Positions 36,847 through 49,316 of a stretch of 64,000 bases of DNA are shown one piece after another; the first letter of the stretch is position 1; each line of letters begins with the position of its first letter. Source of the stretch: Neckera pumila (Eukaryota > Streptophyta > Bryopsida > Hypnales > Neckeraceae); the NCBI GenBank assembly GCA_963969595.1, contig OZ018417.1:16804501-16868500 (forward strand), written 5' to 3'. The notes beneath the pieces were generated by a model. It did no database searches and was not told the DNA's origin. It worked only from the letters and a program-made list of their open reading frames with translations. The position numbers and the translations under genes are program-made.

Positions 36847-37776
36847 TTTATCCCCTAAAGGACCAACATGCGTTTTTTGGCCGTATAGAAATTTTGGGCA
36901 GGTACGTGTGACTAGAGATATCCATATTTGAGGCTAAAATTTTAATAGAAGGTGGGGGCGAGGAATATCTTCATGTGTACCAAGTTTCATGACATTTTGA
37001 AATATGAGTCAAAAGTTGTGACCTAATATGTTGCTTTTTTTTGTAACTGGGCAGTTTGGGCAGATCAGAAAAAATCATTTTTTCCGGAATTTTTTTTTGA
37101 AATTGGTTCTCTACATTTATATATACTTAAAAAGCTTTGTGTCATTCCATTTCAATCAATGAGTCAAAAGTTATGAGGTTTTTTGGTTTGAGGGCAGTTA
37201 TGGATTGTCTACTCTAAAAAAATCTTTAAAGTCGTTTATTTAACTCAATTTTCAATATTTTTGGAAAAAAAAAAATTCTAGGATGTAGATTGATTATTAC
37301 AACATTACAACCGTTGGGATTGGTATTTTTAAATTCCATGATTAAAATTTTAACAATTTAGTATTTTGAATCATTTCTACTTCTTTCTACTTACTATTTT
37401 TTTCCGATATGTTGTACAATTCTAAATGATGTGAAATTTTTCAAGCATACAGACAACTTGTTTAGGAAACTGAATTCAAAGAAGCACCACCTTTTTTGGC
37501 ATTTTTTCACTGAAAAGTGAGCTTGCAAAGTGCAGCTGCCCGGATTTTCGCAGGATTGAAAAAATGGTTTTCAAGACTTTGAATGCTTATATCTTATGAT
37601 CCACACGGTGGAATTTTCTGAAATTTTTACCACATGTTTTCAAAATATCATAATACAAGATCCTAGGGTTACATGTGTCAAAAATTGTTTTTTTCCAAAA
37701 ATTTGGTAGTTGTATTAGAAATGGCAGTTTTGGAGCGTTTTTGGTGAGAACATAGTCATGAAACTTTAGGGGTTAT
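36847..37776 (-). mobile_element. TTAA-ended repeat, family 1, copy E
   Basis: About 930 bp with ends TCCCCTAAAGGACCAACATG and AAACTTTAGGGGTTAT. Both outer TTAA sites are changed by single bases, so it is probably older than C and D. Same orientation as C and D. Confidence 0.75.
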
Positions 37777-37806
37777 AATTACAAAAAATGGTACTATGAT
37801 ACTATC

Positions 37807-38043
37807 TACACAAAATAGTGAAATTAGGTTGCCCTACACTAACTCCTTGACAATCCACATTATAGAAATATTCACTACATTCATACAATGAAGCAATCAA
37901 TTTAGAGCCATGTATATATCTTAGATTTGTGCACCAATTCAAGACTTAGTTCAGAGAGTGGCATGCACCTCTACGTGGAACAAACATTGATTTATGAGGT
38001 TGTTTATCTCAGGTAAGGCAACCTAATTTCACTATTTTGTGTA
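37807..38043. mobile_element. mariner-type MITE (CACAAAATAGTG ends), third copy
   Basis: TA-flanked, 233 bp, with ends identical by eye to the 18889 copy over the first 24 bases or so (CACAAAATAGTGAAATTAGG followed by TTGC or TTGCCC). The interior is unlike the 103-bp copy. Confidence 0.85.
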
Positions 38044-40246
38044 GTGTATTTCAATACTTTGAGCTTTTTCCTTTAAAATTTGATTATGGCATTCAAAACA
38101 ATTTCTATTGATTTGAGGGAAAAATTGATACAATGAAGTCTCTAAACTATTGTTTTTACTCCATGTAGAAATTATGAAAAATTTCGTAAAATAAGCATTT
38201 TTGTGAAGTTTAAAGTTGAGGATCTATTACCACATTTCTAAAATATGGAGTGACACAAAAATTTACTTTACACCACAATGTTCTACACCATAATGCACTT
38301 GCATTAAAAAAATCTTAGATGTTTTTGAACATGATTTGTATTTGATATGAACTTTTTTCATGCTTTCTTTGAAAATTCATGGTAATTTGAAAGTGTCACA
38401 GAAAAATTTGAATTTTTTTGGACAAATATTAGACATGTGATTTTACCTTTGAAGGATAAAATCAAAAATAATTTCACTCATAAATAGCGAAGGAATGGAT
38501 GATATATAGCAAGGGACTTTCAAGTTTGATTATTATATGGATGTAGGCTCCAAAAGGGACTTTTAAGGTTGACTACTAAGGTAGGAGGTCCATAAAGCGA
38601 TCATTTAAGGGCTGAAATTGAATTTTTGGGAGGTAAAACATCTTGAAATATTTTTCAGTAAATTTTCCTTGAAAGACAAGACAAAATGGCATGTGGCCCA
38701 GTTGTTTCATATTTTTTTGGAGCTTTGTGGAATTAGTTACAAAATTTTGAGGTTGAAAATGTCATAGGGCTCTAAAAGCAACCACCTCCTAGAATGTACA
38801 CCATTTGTACATTTTGATTAATTGAAGAAAGCAAAATGTACCTCTATGTCATGTCTCCGTTCAAAATGCCCAATTTGAGTTCGAGCCTCCTACCTTACAC
38901 GGCCATACGCTCCAAAGGGATTTCCGAGTCTGACTATTACACAGTCAGAGGTTCTAGAAGGACCTTCAAGTTTGACTACTACATGATCATAAGCTTAGTC
39001 CATTTAGGGGGTAATGCATCGCAAACAGGGGAAGCAACCTATTCCCAATCAACGACCCATTTCCGATCACTTAAGGAATTACAGGCATGTAAGAGGACGG
39101 TTTTCTTTAGTGGAAAATTTTCTTGGGTTCAACAATAGTGTTTGGACCCTTCCTAAAGTTTTCCGACCCTTTGTTATCAAAACAAAGTTCTTATGAATTA
39201 ACAAGTTCCAAATTCTGTAACTTTAAGTGATCGAGAATGGGTTGCCTCCCCTAAGTATGATTGCAATAAGGGAGCCAACCCATTGTCGACCATTTAAGCA
39301 ATTATGCATATTTGCAGGGTGGGGTTCTTCAAGGGAGGAATTTTCCCATGTGTAGAAATTGAGTTAAGAAGGTTCCCATAATTTTCCAGATTTTTATTTC
39401 TCAAAACATAATTACTACGAATTTTTTTGCTGAAGATTCTATTCGACCTATACTTGTTATATAGACCTCCCTATTCCGACCAAGGGCTGGTTGCTAATCC
39501 ATCCAAGGGTTGGTTGCAATTTTGATCATCTTGTAGCCAATCATAATGCGCCACAACCGCATTGGAAATCATGCTATAATAAATGACTGTTTTTCTCCTA
39601 CTGATCGGGAAGAAAATAGTCTACAAAGCAAGAATGGGTAGTGGTCGGGAATGGGTCAAATCCCTTACTCAATCTCTGTTGATTTGTGCAGGCAATTCAC
39701 AAGAGGCCTCACATGCTGATCCTTTTTCTAAGACCCCCCACACCAATTGCATCTTAAAAGTTAAAAACTGCCAAATATTTACAGGAGCTGATTTTGGCTC
39801 CATAACTGTCCGTCCATCTGTCTGTCATTGAAATGGCCATGGAAAGCAATTGGAACTGAAGTTTGTCTTTTGTACATTCTTGAATGCCCACTCTTCCCAT
39901 TCATGAGCAAGAACATTGCATCCTCCGTCTCCACTACTTGGGCTCTTCATGATTTGGGGTTGGCTTCTAATTGTGCTCCAACCCTTTGTAATCCTCCTCT
40001 TTAGATTTGATTAATGTTGGGAAATGAATTGAAGGAGGTCCAATTGGCAACGATTAGCTTTAAATCCTTCATTCCCAATAATAATGCAATTATGATGGGA
40101 TGCAAAGTCAAGTCGGTCCTCTTGGATTTCCAATCATCTCCTATGCTCAGTTGCTCAAATGGTGAGAAACTTGAAATATCTTATGCTGTAGTTTGGAAGT
40201 CAAGGGGACTCCTCATTCTGAAGATATCACTCTTTTTACTCTGATA
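38044..40246. other. Repeat-derived sequence, no gene seen
   Basis: 38520-39000 repeats the phrase 'ggacYttcaagtttgaYtaYta' several times around 'ggctccaaaRgg', pointing to diverged local duplications. Frames at 39583-39831 and 40014-40244 have no recognisable domain. A small element lies at 39028-39251. Confidence 0.4.
39028..39251. mobile_element. Small inverted-repeat element
   Basis: GGGGAAGCAACCTATTCCCA at the left is the near inverse of GAGAATGGGTTGCCTCCCC at the right, 224 bp overall. Similar 'gggRgccaacccattSYcgacc' motifs near 39269 and 39640 suggest a neighbouring relative. No target duplication could be fixed. Confidence 0.5.
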
Positions 40247-42600
40247 GGATTAAGCCATTTTTGCATAAAAAAACACATCCAAAACTGTCTTTTTCAATGC
40301 AAACAATAAGATTTTAAACATTTGTTTCTTTTGCGTATACAACCAAAGGATCTTGCACTAGATTGGGATGAGAATGTCTCAAAGAAATTTCAAAAACTTT
40401 GACCGTATTGATCACAAGATATAAGCTTTTAATCTTAAACCGCCCAAAGGGACAAATTCTGGCTGCTTAGGATTGGAAAAAGGCCTAGACGCAATGAGGG
40501 TGAGCCCACGCACATGTGGGGATAATAGGCGGGTGTTGGCGGGTGTTGGCGGGTGGGACTGGGGTGGGACGACAAATTTGGCCTTGGTGGGGTTGAGGGC
40601 CGCCAGGCGCTGCGAAGGTTCACCTGACAGAGGTTCACCTGCGGAGCAAGGCAGAATCCAAGGGCATGTGCGTAGGAGCTTGGAACCGCCAGTCTGCACC
40701 AAATCCTTCAACCATGCCACCCACTCACGAGGCGCCACCTGTTGTGGCAGGTCGTGGCGGATGGCGGGTGGTGTCAACATCCCCTCGCATGTGCGTGGGC
40801 TCGGTGAATCCGAATTGGGGAGGGGCGGGGGATAGATGTAGCTCCGGATGTAGGCAAAATTGAGAGGTTAATGATAGTTTTGCTTAGGTCATCAAGGTTT
40901 TCTAGCGCAATTGGCGGAGGTCGGATTGATTCCAAGTGAAATGCGGGACATGGCAGTTTACTGGATGTCGCAAATGTGACCGGGACGAGCCGGTGGGAGA
41001 CCGTTGGCCTCGGATCCACTTCTGAAGGCGGGGACAGAATGGCCGGAGAGGATTTAGGGTTCCATAAAAAATCAAGAGATTATTAACAAAAACTTTGGTC
41101 TCACAATTTGGATCTATTATTCTCAGATTGTGGCCACTTCTATAGTATCTTGCTATGAATGTCGTGGTTGTTTTTGCGTTCCTGCTCAAAGTGCGCGCGA
41201 AGTTGCCCTGCCTATTGCAGGAGCACTTGGTGTACCAGCTGTACTCCGTGGCACCGGTGACCTAGTTCCGGTCACCCTCGGTCAACTACCAACAGCTACG
41301 CGGCTTCCATTTTGTCGCATTTGATGTTTTTTGAATCTTTTGTGCAAATTTTTTCATCAAGTTTTTGGTCTTCTGGTCTCAGTGAATCCTTGGTACACCT
41401 TTTTTGATATGACGGTCCCGGTTGTCTGCAATTGCCTGCAATCGTGCGACGAGACACAAAAAAAACACCCAACCCTCAACAGTTCCGTCTCCATCAAGTG
41501 CTAAAACCTATATATCTGGTCGCTCAATGTTCAATTTTCTTCGGCATCTCGAGTTGCCTCTGCCTTGATGTTTGTTGGGACCGTTGGATTCGTGAAATTC
41601 CACCAAAATCGGAGTTTGGGCTCCGATTCTCCATCGCGATGTGCAGGAGCGTGTTGCTCACTCAAACTTGGACTGGGCGGTGAAGGGTTAAAGTGAAGAA
41701 AACAAGATTTTTTGTTCCTAGTTTGACTAGATTTTGAGGCTTTGAATCCTTTTAATATAAATTTTTAGTAGTATAGATTGTAAATTTTATTATACTTTTA
41801 TATTGGAGAATTGAGTCGAGAGATTGGAATTAAAAAACAAACAAATTAAAAAATCGTAATCTTCATTCTTGATAAAATTGTTGAGTCAAAGCAAGTACAA
41901 GATAAAAAGAAAAACTAAATTGTTGATAGCTCTAAGATGGAAGTGGAATATGATATTCCCTATAGTGAGATTGTTCTTGAAGCAAACTACACCATGTGCA
42001 TTTTTTTTGGAATTGTTCAAACGGAGTTCATAATCAAATCCAATACATTATTTTCTTTGGAATTTGCAAAGATTGGTAGCAAAACAAGAAGCTTCATAAA
42101 TTTTACAATCAAACTTTTTATTGCAAAGTAATGGTGGAAAATAGTTTATATTAACTCAAGTGTCAAAGGCCAATTAATTAAACATACTTTTATTGTACAA
42201 TAATTGTGTTTGATTGGTTCAATTTGGTTGCTCATCTACGGAAATCAATGATTTCTGACATAATCAGCTCCATTGATGGTTTGTGCAATAGACATTATGC
42301 ACATAAGGAGTATGCAAATAAAGAACTATAATTATTTATGCAAGTAGGAAATTTGCATTATGAGAGGTTTCACTATACATTGCTTATCCAAATGGAATGA
42401 ATCAAATCTTTCCAAACGAAAAGACTATAGTCTATAAGAAATAAATTTTTTTTTAAATATTCAATTTTTTTTGGTGGCCTATCCTTGCTCGTGTTGGGCT
42501 TATTGTGGCATAAGTTTTGCTCCCAAGCAATGATTGAAATAAAAATTATACTCCTAGAACTAATTTTCCTATCTAAAAAAATCAAAAATTGAGATCATAT
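40247..42600 (+). mobile_element. TTAA-ended repeat, family 3, interrupted and eroded copy
   Basis: 40247-40432 and 41688-42010 read as family 3, with the split at its internal TTAA. Family-3 3' sequence ('gtggcataagttttgctcccaagca', 'ataaaaattatactccta') resumes at about 42380-42600, so a second interruption of about 370 bp lies between. Outer ends are degraded. Confidence 0.65.
40429..41691. mobile_element. 1.26-kb GC-rich TTAA-flanked insertion
   Basis: TTAA at 40429-40432 and again at 41688-41691. The sequence right of the insertion (TTAAAGTGAAGAAAACAAG) continues family 3 as it appears uninterrupted at 51680. Ends TTAATCTTAAACCGCCCA and TGGGCGGTGAAGGGTTAA are partial inverted repeats. 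The interior is 55-60% GC by eye. An inner inverted repeat GAGCCCACGCACATGTGGGG (about 40501) faces its near inverse at about 40777-40803. Long open frames on both strands are explained by GC content. No domain recognised. Confidence 0.75.
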
Positions 42601-44417
42601 ATACATGTTCAAAGTCCCCAGAGTCCCTCGAGGAAACTATTGGGATTTGGGGGGGGGGGGGATAACTAAGGTAGAGACCACCATTTGGAAAGTTTTTGGA
42701 GCTGCCTTTGTAATTTGCCTTTTTTTTGTAGAAGGAGTTGGAATTTTTTTCCAAAGGCACCGGTTGTATCTTATCCTTATCAAAATCTCTTAGTTCATTT
42801 CCTCTAGTACCAACTTTGTCACTAGCCGTTTATTTTCAGCTTCAAATTTGTAAAGTCTACAATCTTCTTCTTTATAAAACATATTGATTTTGAAACTAAA
42901 CTCTAAATTATATTATATTGAGCGGACATAGATGACAGAGTAAGGATTGGGCGCCACAACCAATTCTAAAGTAATATTTGCCCCCATCCTATCTAAGCAC
43001 TCCAAGCCCCTCAATAACCAATTCTAAAGCAATATTTGCCTTATCCAAGAAAACACTCATCTCCAGCAATTTGATTATAAGCTTTAGATTCAAAATGGCA
43101 AGTGGCTAAAGTTTGATAATTTCATGAAAGCGGCATACATACCCACCTATTAGTTTTGCACCATAGTTGGTTGCCCTTCCTACCATTTTTATGTTTAGTT
43201 TTGAATCTTCCATTTTCAAGCTTCAAACAATTGTTTTTTCAAAGGCACCAACTTACAATAAACTAATACGAGGTTCTCTCTAAAATTTGGTAGGGACACC
43301 CAAAACCGCCACCTTTTCTATTGTAGACAATTTCTATTAGTAGACTTGTGAAATTTTTACAATTTTCAATGATAAAAGAGAGGAGATTTCAATGCACCAA
43401 AAAATATATCATTTGAATACCGTAAGCAAAGAAACTTGATGCAAATTAATTTTAGATTTGGATGTCCCTATTTTACACAAAAAACAACCAGATAGGAAAT
43501 TTAGCATGCAATCTTGTTTTAAAACTTTGTCGTATATTTGATTGGTGATTAAAAAGGATTCAACATTTCCTAAGAAATGTTGTTTTGGACATTGTACAAA
43601 TAAGCTACAAATTTGCAAAAGTCTAATTATAAGTACATCTACAATCAACTCTAGTCTCTAAAAGTTTAGAAGTCGTACCTTTTAGGCCAAGAATATGTAG
43701 GTTTCAGTTTTACAACAAGGTCAGTTTTATTACACATTATCTTACATGCATTTTAATGAAATTTATTCTGCAATAAATGTCAAGCATAAACAATCTAAAA
43801 TAGAGGATACTATTCTTGCCAAGTTAATACTAAAAGATTGTGGAAAGACATATATAAATAGGGCTAATATAATAATTATGTTATTGTTTACAAACAATAA
43901 GGTTTGTATGTAATTAACATCCTTTCCTATATGTATATATGAGTTTACGGCTATATGTGTATGAAATGTGGAAATGTGTATAAAGTTAAATTATTCATCC
44001 AAAAGAGTATACATTCATCCAAAAAGAACAATAATATCCTTAGAACATGTATCAAATCAACGATTCCATCCACTGTGGGAGAATATACGACATCATATTC
44101 CTATAAATAAAAAATTTAGTGCTTATGAGCAAAAAATCTCTCAAAAATCTCATTTTGGGTTCCATACATCAAGAATGGGTCAAATCATGAATCATATCAA
44201 AGGTTAAAAATATAATGTCTACCTGTTTCCTTTTCAATGGAAATTGTCCATTTGTTTCAAATATGTGTGTGTATATATATATATGTGTGTGTGTATGTGT
44301 ATGTATGTGTGTGTGTATGTATATGTGTATGTATCTAATGTGTACATGAAGAATATGATCCTATATTAATATTTGGCTTTTTTTTGGCTTAGAGAGCCCT
44401 TTGCAATCCAACCCAGA
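42601..44417. other. AT-rich sequence, no gene seen
   Basis: Holds a run of about 13 G near 42650, a copy of the 'gtagggacacccaaaaccgc' repeat at 43292-43380 (also at 15665) and a (TG/TATG)n microsatellite at about 44260-44335. No gene seen. Confidence 0.45.
44260..44335. repeat. TG/TATG microsatellite
   Basis: Alternating tgtg, tatg and tata units for about 75 bp. Confidence 0.85.
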
Positions 44418-45117
44418 TAAGGTAGAGGCACCCATTGTCAATCTGGACCCATTCCCAATCTATAGGGGGTACTATTTCTAATCTTAGCTAGAACAAACCC
44501 AAACAAATCCAATCTAAGCTTGGAATGTGGTTTTTCAACATTAGAAGAGATTTGAGGGCATTGGAGGGCCGTTTCAGGCCCGTTCCCTAATCTAGCTAGA
44601 TTTGTGAACGGCCGATACAGGCTGTCAAATATTTTTTTTTCAAAACAAATAAACAAATAAATAATTTTTTTTCCAAATATCATTTCAGGCAAATTCTTCT
44701 TTTTTTTTTCTTTTTTTTTTTGAAAAAGTGACGTGGCACTGTCTCGACCACATCAGCCAGCAATTTTTTTGTGTTTCTGTGGTTTGGAATGCAGGATAAC
44801 TTGCGGGCTCTTGGAGGCCTCAAATCTCTTCTAATGGGTAGGGACTAATAAGGTTATGACACATGTCCCAAATTAGTGAGAGAAAACACACTTCTTGATG
44901 GATCAGAATTGGAAGAGTCTAGAGATTGGCAATTGGTCCTGAGTACTTTTTGGCTCTCAAAATTCACAGTAATTTCAACTTTGGAAATAAAATTATGAAA
45001 AATTTGCAATCCCCATATTTCCTATCTTTCTACATGCAAAAAATTTGCTTTGTCATAAACTGCTCATGATTTGCTGGAAAATCCCTTAAAAGGTCGACAA
45101 TAGGTGCCTCTACCTTA
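44418..45117. mobile_element. TA-flanked 0.7-kb element with AGGTAGAGGCACC ends
   Basis: TA-AGGTAGAGGCACCCATT at the left is the inverse of the right end AATAGGTGCCTCTACCT-TA. Both sit next to TA, as in Tc1/mariner insertions. The interior contains 'tttcaggcccgttccctaat', also seen at the edge of the HMGB region (28125). Non-coding. Confidence 0.75.
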
Positions 45118-46426
45118 ACGTAGCAAGTGAGAGAGCTGAATTTTGTGGGGCTGTTGCACTGGTGGGCAGGGCATCTGGATTTCCATCCCCACACCAGGAC
45201 GGCGTTCAATTCTCAACAATGCAATTTTTTTCGTATAAGGTAGAGCCACCCATTCCCGACCAAAGACCCATTCCCGCCCTATTGGTGCACGTATTTTTGA
45301 CCAAGTTTAGAATATATATATTTTTTTCTTTTTCAAGGTTGGAACTAATAAATACATAACACATGTCCCAAGTTGTGAGAAAGAAAGTAGAAAATAATGA
45401 TTACGAAAAAAAGTTCTTGAATGATCGGAATTGGAAGAGTCTAGACGTTGGCCATGGGTCTGAAGCACTTTTTGCCTCCCAAAATTCATAGTAATCTTGG
45501 TTCAAGCAATAAAATTACCAAATTTTTTGCAATCCTTGTCATTTCTATCAATGTATCTTTGAAAAATACTTGTTATGCCTTCACTACTTCAAATCATGTT
45601 GGAATTCCTTATTTGGTCGGTTACGGGTGGCAGCTTGGGACATGTGTCATGTAGCCCTTCTTTTTTTGTTTTTGAAAAAGTGCCAAGATAGCAATCACTT
45701 GAAATTTGGTGAAGCATTTTATTTCTTTGTACATCCATCTTTTGTACTATAAAATATTTTTCAATCAAATACATACACTTTTTCATCCAAATTTGACAAT
45801 TTCATCCATATTTTAAATTGGATTGAAACTTTTCTGGCGAAAGAAGATTACTTTTTTCTGGCAAAAAAAAGATTTTCACTATGAAACGGTGCTTTCTGGC
45901 TCCATTCCCCCCCCCCCCCCCCCCCAAAAGGCCTGGTGTCATGTATTTATTGGTTCCAATCTTGACTTAGCAAGTGAAAGAGCTGAATTTTGTGGGGCTG
46001 TTGCCCCTGGATTTCCATCCCCACAGAGTTCAATTCTCAACATTGCAATTCCTTCATGTATCCTTGAACGTACCAAAACAAAGCCCACATCAATATACTA
46101 AAAACCAAGTGGACGGAATTCAATTCCAGTTTTTGGTTACCCCCAAAACACCACATAACTTACCTCTTTGCCCTCCAACTGCACGCATTCCCAACCAGGG
46201 CTTTTTTTTTTCATTTTTGAAGAAGTGCCATAGTGGCCATATAAAATGTTACAATGGTGCTCCAAATTGCAACATTCATCCACTTATTGGATGTATAGTA
46301 TGATTTTCATCCACAATTAGGCAATTTCATCTAATATCTTTTTTAATTTCAAAGTTGTTTGATGATTTCATCCAATATTTTTGGCATTTTTTACACCCTT
46401 TTTTAACCAGATTTTTTTTCCTGGTG
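45118..46426. repeat. Repeat-rich stretch related to the 44.4-kb element
   Basis: 'gagagctgaattttgtggggctgttgc' at 45130 recurs at 45972, followed in both by 'tggatttccatccccac'. 'TAAGGTAGAGCCACCCATT' at 45237 is a further end-like sequence. A run of 19 C lies at 45907-45925. No gene seen. Confidence 0.55.
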
Positions 46427-47160
46427 CTATCTGGCACCAGAAAGCCAAAAAAAAAAGGCCCTGTTCCCAACCGCTTGGAGTTGTTGTTGCATCGGTTTTT
46501 GGTGCATGTGGGATGGGCTTGCCTTCACTTCTTTGAGTTCTTTCACTTGGCTTGGCTTGTCTCCAGGACTGAGATCCACATGTGAATCCAGCGTGGCTAT
46601 CGAGGCGGGGTCCTCAAGTGTCGCCCACATCTGGTTGCCTTGGCTCCAGTTGGCCAAGGTTTGCATGAGGCGGGCCAATCTGATCGATGGATCCCCGGAC
46701 TCCCCCGGGGAGGGTGTCCGGGACATGTGGGGTCCATGGATGGAAGAGCGAGGCGAGGGGAGGGGACGGAATGACAAGACGATGATGACAAGTTCACCAC
46801 AAGAAAGCACTCCAGGGCACTCCAGGGGAGTCCAGGGCACAGGGGGGTGACAGGGGGCGGGGGAAGGGAGGCAAGGGAGGCAAGGGAGGGGGGCTGTCCC
46901 GGACTGTCCTGCAGCTACTCATGAGGGAGAGGGGCACTGTCTATTGGTAGCAGGGTTGGGGGTACCACATGGAGGCTGGAAAGAGAAAACACTGGTGATG
47001 GATCTTGGAACTGTCCCTCTCACGGGAGCCAATCTCAGGTTCAAACAACAACAACTACTCAAAAGGGAGAGAACAAGGGACCATAAGTTGTGACTTGGAA
47101 ATGGGGTTTCTGGAATAAGAAACAGTGTGTCCAAATCTGCTAAACTTCTACGCACATTTT
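46427..47160. other. GC-rich island, unassigned
   Basis: Abrupt GC-rich block starting at the small hairpin CTGGTGC/GCACCAG (46427-46441). Open frames occur on both strands (137 codons minus, 114 codons plus). The minus frame includes ANWSQGNQMWATLEDP, but no family is recognised. 46800-46905 is a G-rich simple repeat of 'cactccaggg' and 'gggaggcaa'. It may be a captured gene fragment. Confidence 0.35.
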
Positions 47161-49316
47161 GTCTGCTAAACTTCCACCCCAGCAGAAGATGCTGATGTTA
47201 ACTTAGTCTTGGAAGACTTGACAGACAAACTGCTGATCATTCCAAAGCAAATCAAAGGACATGGTCCACAATCATGGGCAAAATTAGCAACAGGTCTTTT
47301 CACTCATTTGTGCAAAACAAAATTAAATTTTTTTTATTTATTTCAAATTTTAGCAACAGTCAAGTACTACTAACTTCAGCTTTTTCCCTTTCCCATGTTT
47401 GAGTGGGTTTGGTTTTGGGAGAGTTCCAATGTTGGTGTTTCACTTCTTGTAACTGATCCCCTGCTGGACTCTTTGACAGTCTAACTTCCCGGCCAGTTTT
47501 CGAAATTGGCACTCAGAGAATGCATTGGGGACAAGAGGTTACCTCCACTTCTCTTACGAAACTCCCGCATCTTGCACTCCTTTTCTTCATTACACCTCTA
47601 CAATACTTTCTGTGTAGCATAGTGCATCCTTGACTATTAGCTTCCTGTGTGGTCAATTCAAATCATTTCTGATCTTGGGAAGCACATGGGGGACCATGTA
47701 AATATTAAGATGTTTGATTTTTGGAAGTATTATTTTTTATTGTATGTTTTTCACTTTGGAAAAAACCTGTCTAGAATACATGACTGAGTTCGAATAGGCT
47801 TTCATTGTTTGGGTCTGGCAAAATCCAATGAATTTGAATCAACTTTCCAACACCTAATTCGCAAGTACTTGTGGAATCATTTTCCTTGGTATTATTTTTA
47901 TAACTATCCATTTTGTTTTTATCAATATCTTTAAAGCAAGTCAAATAGAGTTGGTGGTGAAAAACGTTAAAAATAAATAAAACTTATACCTTTTCCAAAA
48001 TTCATTCTCATTTTCTTTGTACGGTGTAGCAAAAAAAGAAGTTTGAGTAATATCTTGATGAACTTCACTATCCCCTGAAAAGAGAGGAACACTTCTTGCT
48101 CAATCAATTAGCCCCCCCTCCCCCAAAAAATTAATAGCCATTGATTGTTTTTGAAAAAAAATAAAAACAACCCCTTCCCAGCCGTCGATCCTGATACGAA
48201 TACTGCGATACCGTACTTATATCGTATATATACGGATGCAAAAACGGATACGGAAAACAGATACGGATAACGGATACGGATTATCCCATATCGATTGTCA
48301 AACGACTTCGTTTTCAAAAATACAAGACTGGGGGGGTACTGGGATTTTGAGATTTTCCGATCAAATTATTTTTCAGAACCCCCCCAAAATAAAAAGAGGG
48401 GTTTTGAAAAATAATTTGATCTGGAACTTGTCCTCACTATCTGTTCAAAATACTATCAGTAATATCTTGATGAACTTCACAGTCACCTGCTAAAAGAATT
48501 TGTTCCAATAATAATAATAACAATTTAACTTAAACACAAAGGTAATCATTGTCCAAGATATTTTTGAGTGTTAGCAACTCTTTTCTTTAAATTCTCATAA
48601 TTACTGAACCAATTTTTCAAGTAATGAGGCCATTTTTTAGTCTATTTTTTACTCAAATTTTTTTTTGTAGTTTTTTCACCAGTTTTTTTTTAATGATGTT
48701 TCTGGTGAATTCCCCCGGCTAACAATGAACTAACTGACATTTGGGTGCCAACCATGGCACCATGTGTTCACGGAATTTTGATGCACCTGAGCAAACAAAT
48801 GAATATGGCTGTGGTGAGTCATGGACCATTGCTGAGCAGCAACTTAGTTAGTAGTACCAGAATCTTATTGGCAATTCTATGCAATTCTAGTTTGTAGTCT
48901 CAATGATTTTGAATCAAAAAACCAAGTGAGCTCCTCAAACTACTTGTCCTTGTCCATAATGACATTTGGCCTTTTCGATCACATAACTTAGAGCTGTACG
49001 TTTCACTTAAGAAGAAAGATTACACTAAACACTTATTAATAACTGAGATTACACTAACAACTAAGCTAGCTACCGGGTAATCTACCAGAATCCCATCTAA
49101 GGCAAAACAAGTTGGGAAGTTGGGATTGTGTGTCCCTGCACTGGCTGGTGTTACATTTGGATTTTTGAGAGAGCCGAAACATTTGATACTACTTCAGTTA
49201 ATGAAGGAAGATCTACGATCAATGTCGGAAAACTAAGGTGGTTAGAGTATAGTTCGTTCTCATGTTGCAAAACACAACAGCCGAGTATAACACAAAAGAC
49301 ATTTAAAAACCTGCAC
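47161..49316. other. Intergenic sequence, no gene seen
   Basis: The moderate-GC first part (to about 47650) has no frame worth naming. Near 48185-48290 the motif 'cggatacgga' repeats irregularly. See the direct repeat and hairpin listed separately. Confidence 0.4.
48048..48480. repeat. Direct repeat pair around a 391-bp segment, with a hairpin inside
   Basis: A 21-bp sequence containing AATATCTTGATGAACTTCAC occurs at 48048-48068 and 48460-48480. Between them, 48359-48421 forms a hairpin whose arms begin GATCAAATTATTTTTCAGAA and its near inverse. Confidence 0.65.

Noticed and set aside
40473..40835. 120-codon Gly/Arg-rich frame
   Set aside because: Lies inside the GC-rich transposon insert, and three frames are open there because of base composition. 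It spans an inverted repeat.
44400..46100. Possible LTR retrotransposon from repeated blocks
   Set aside because: The repeats are either inverted with TA flanks or unequal direct copies. No primer-binding site, polypurine tract or Gag/Pol frame is present.
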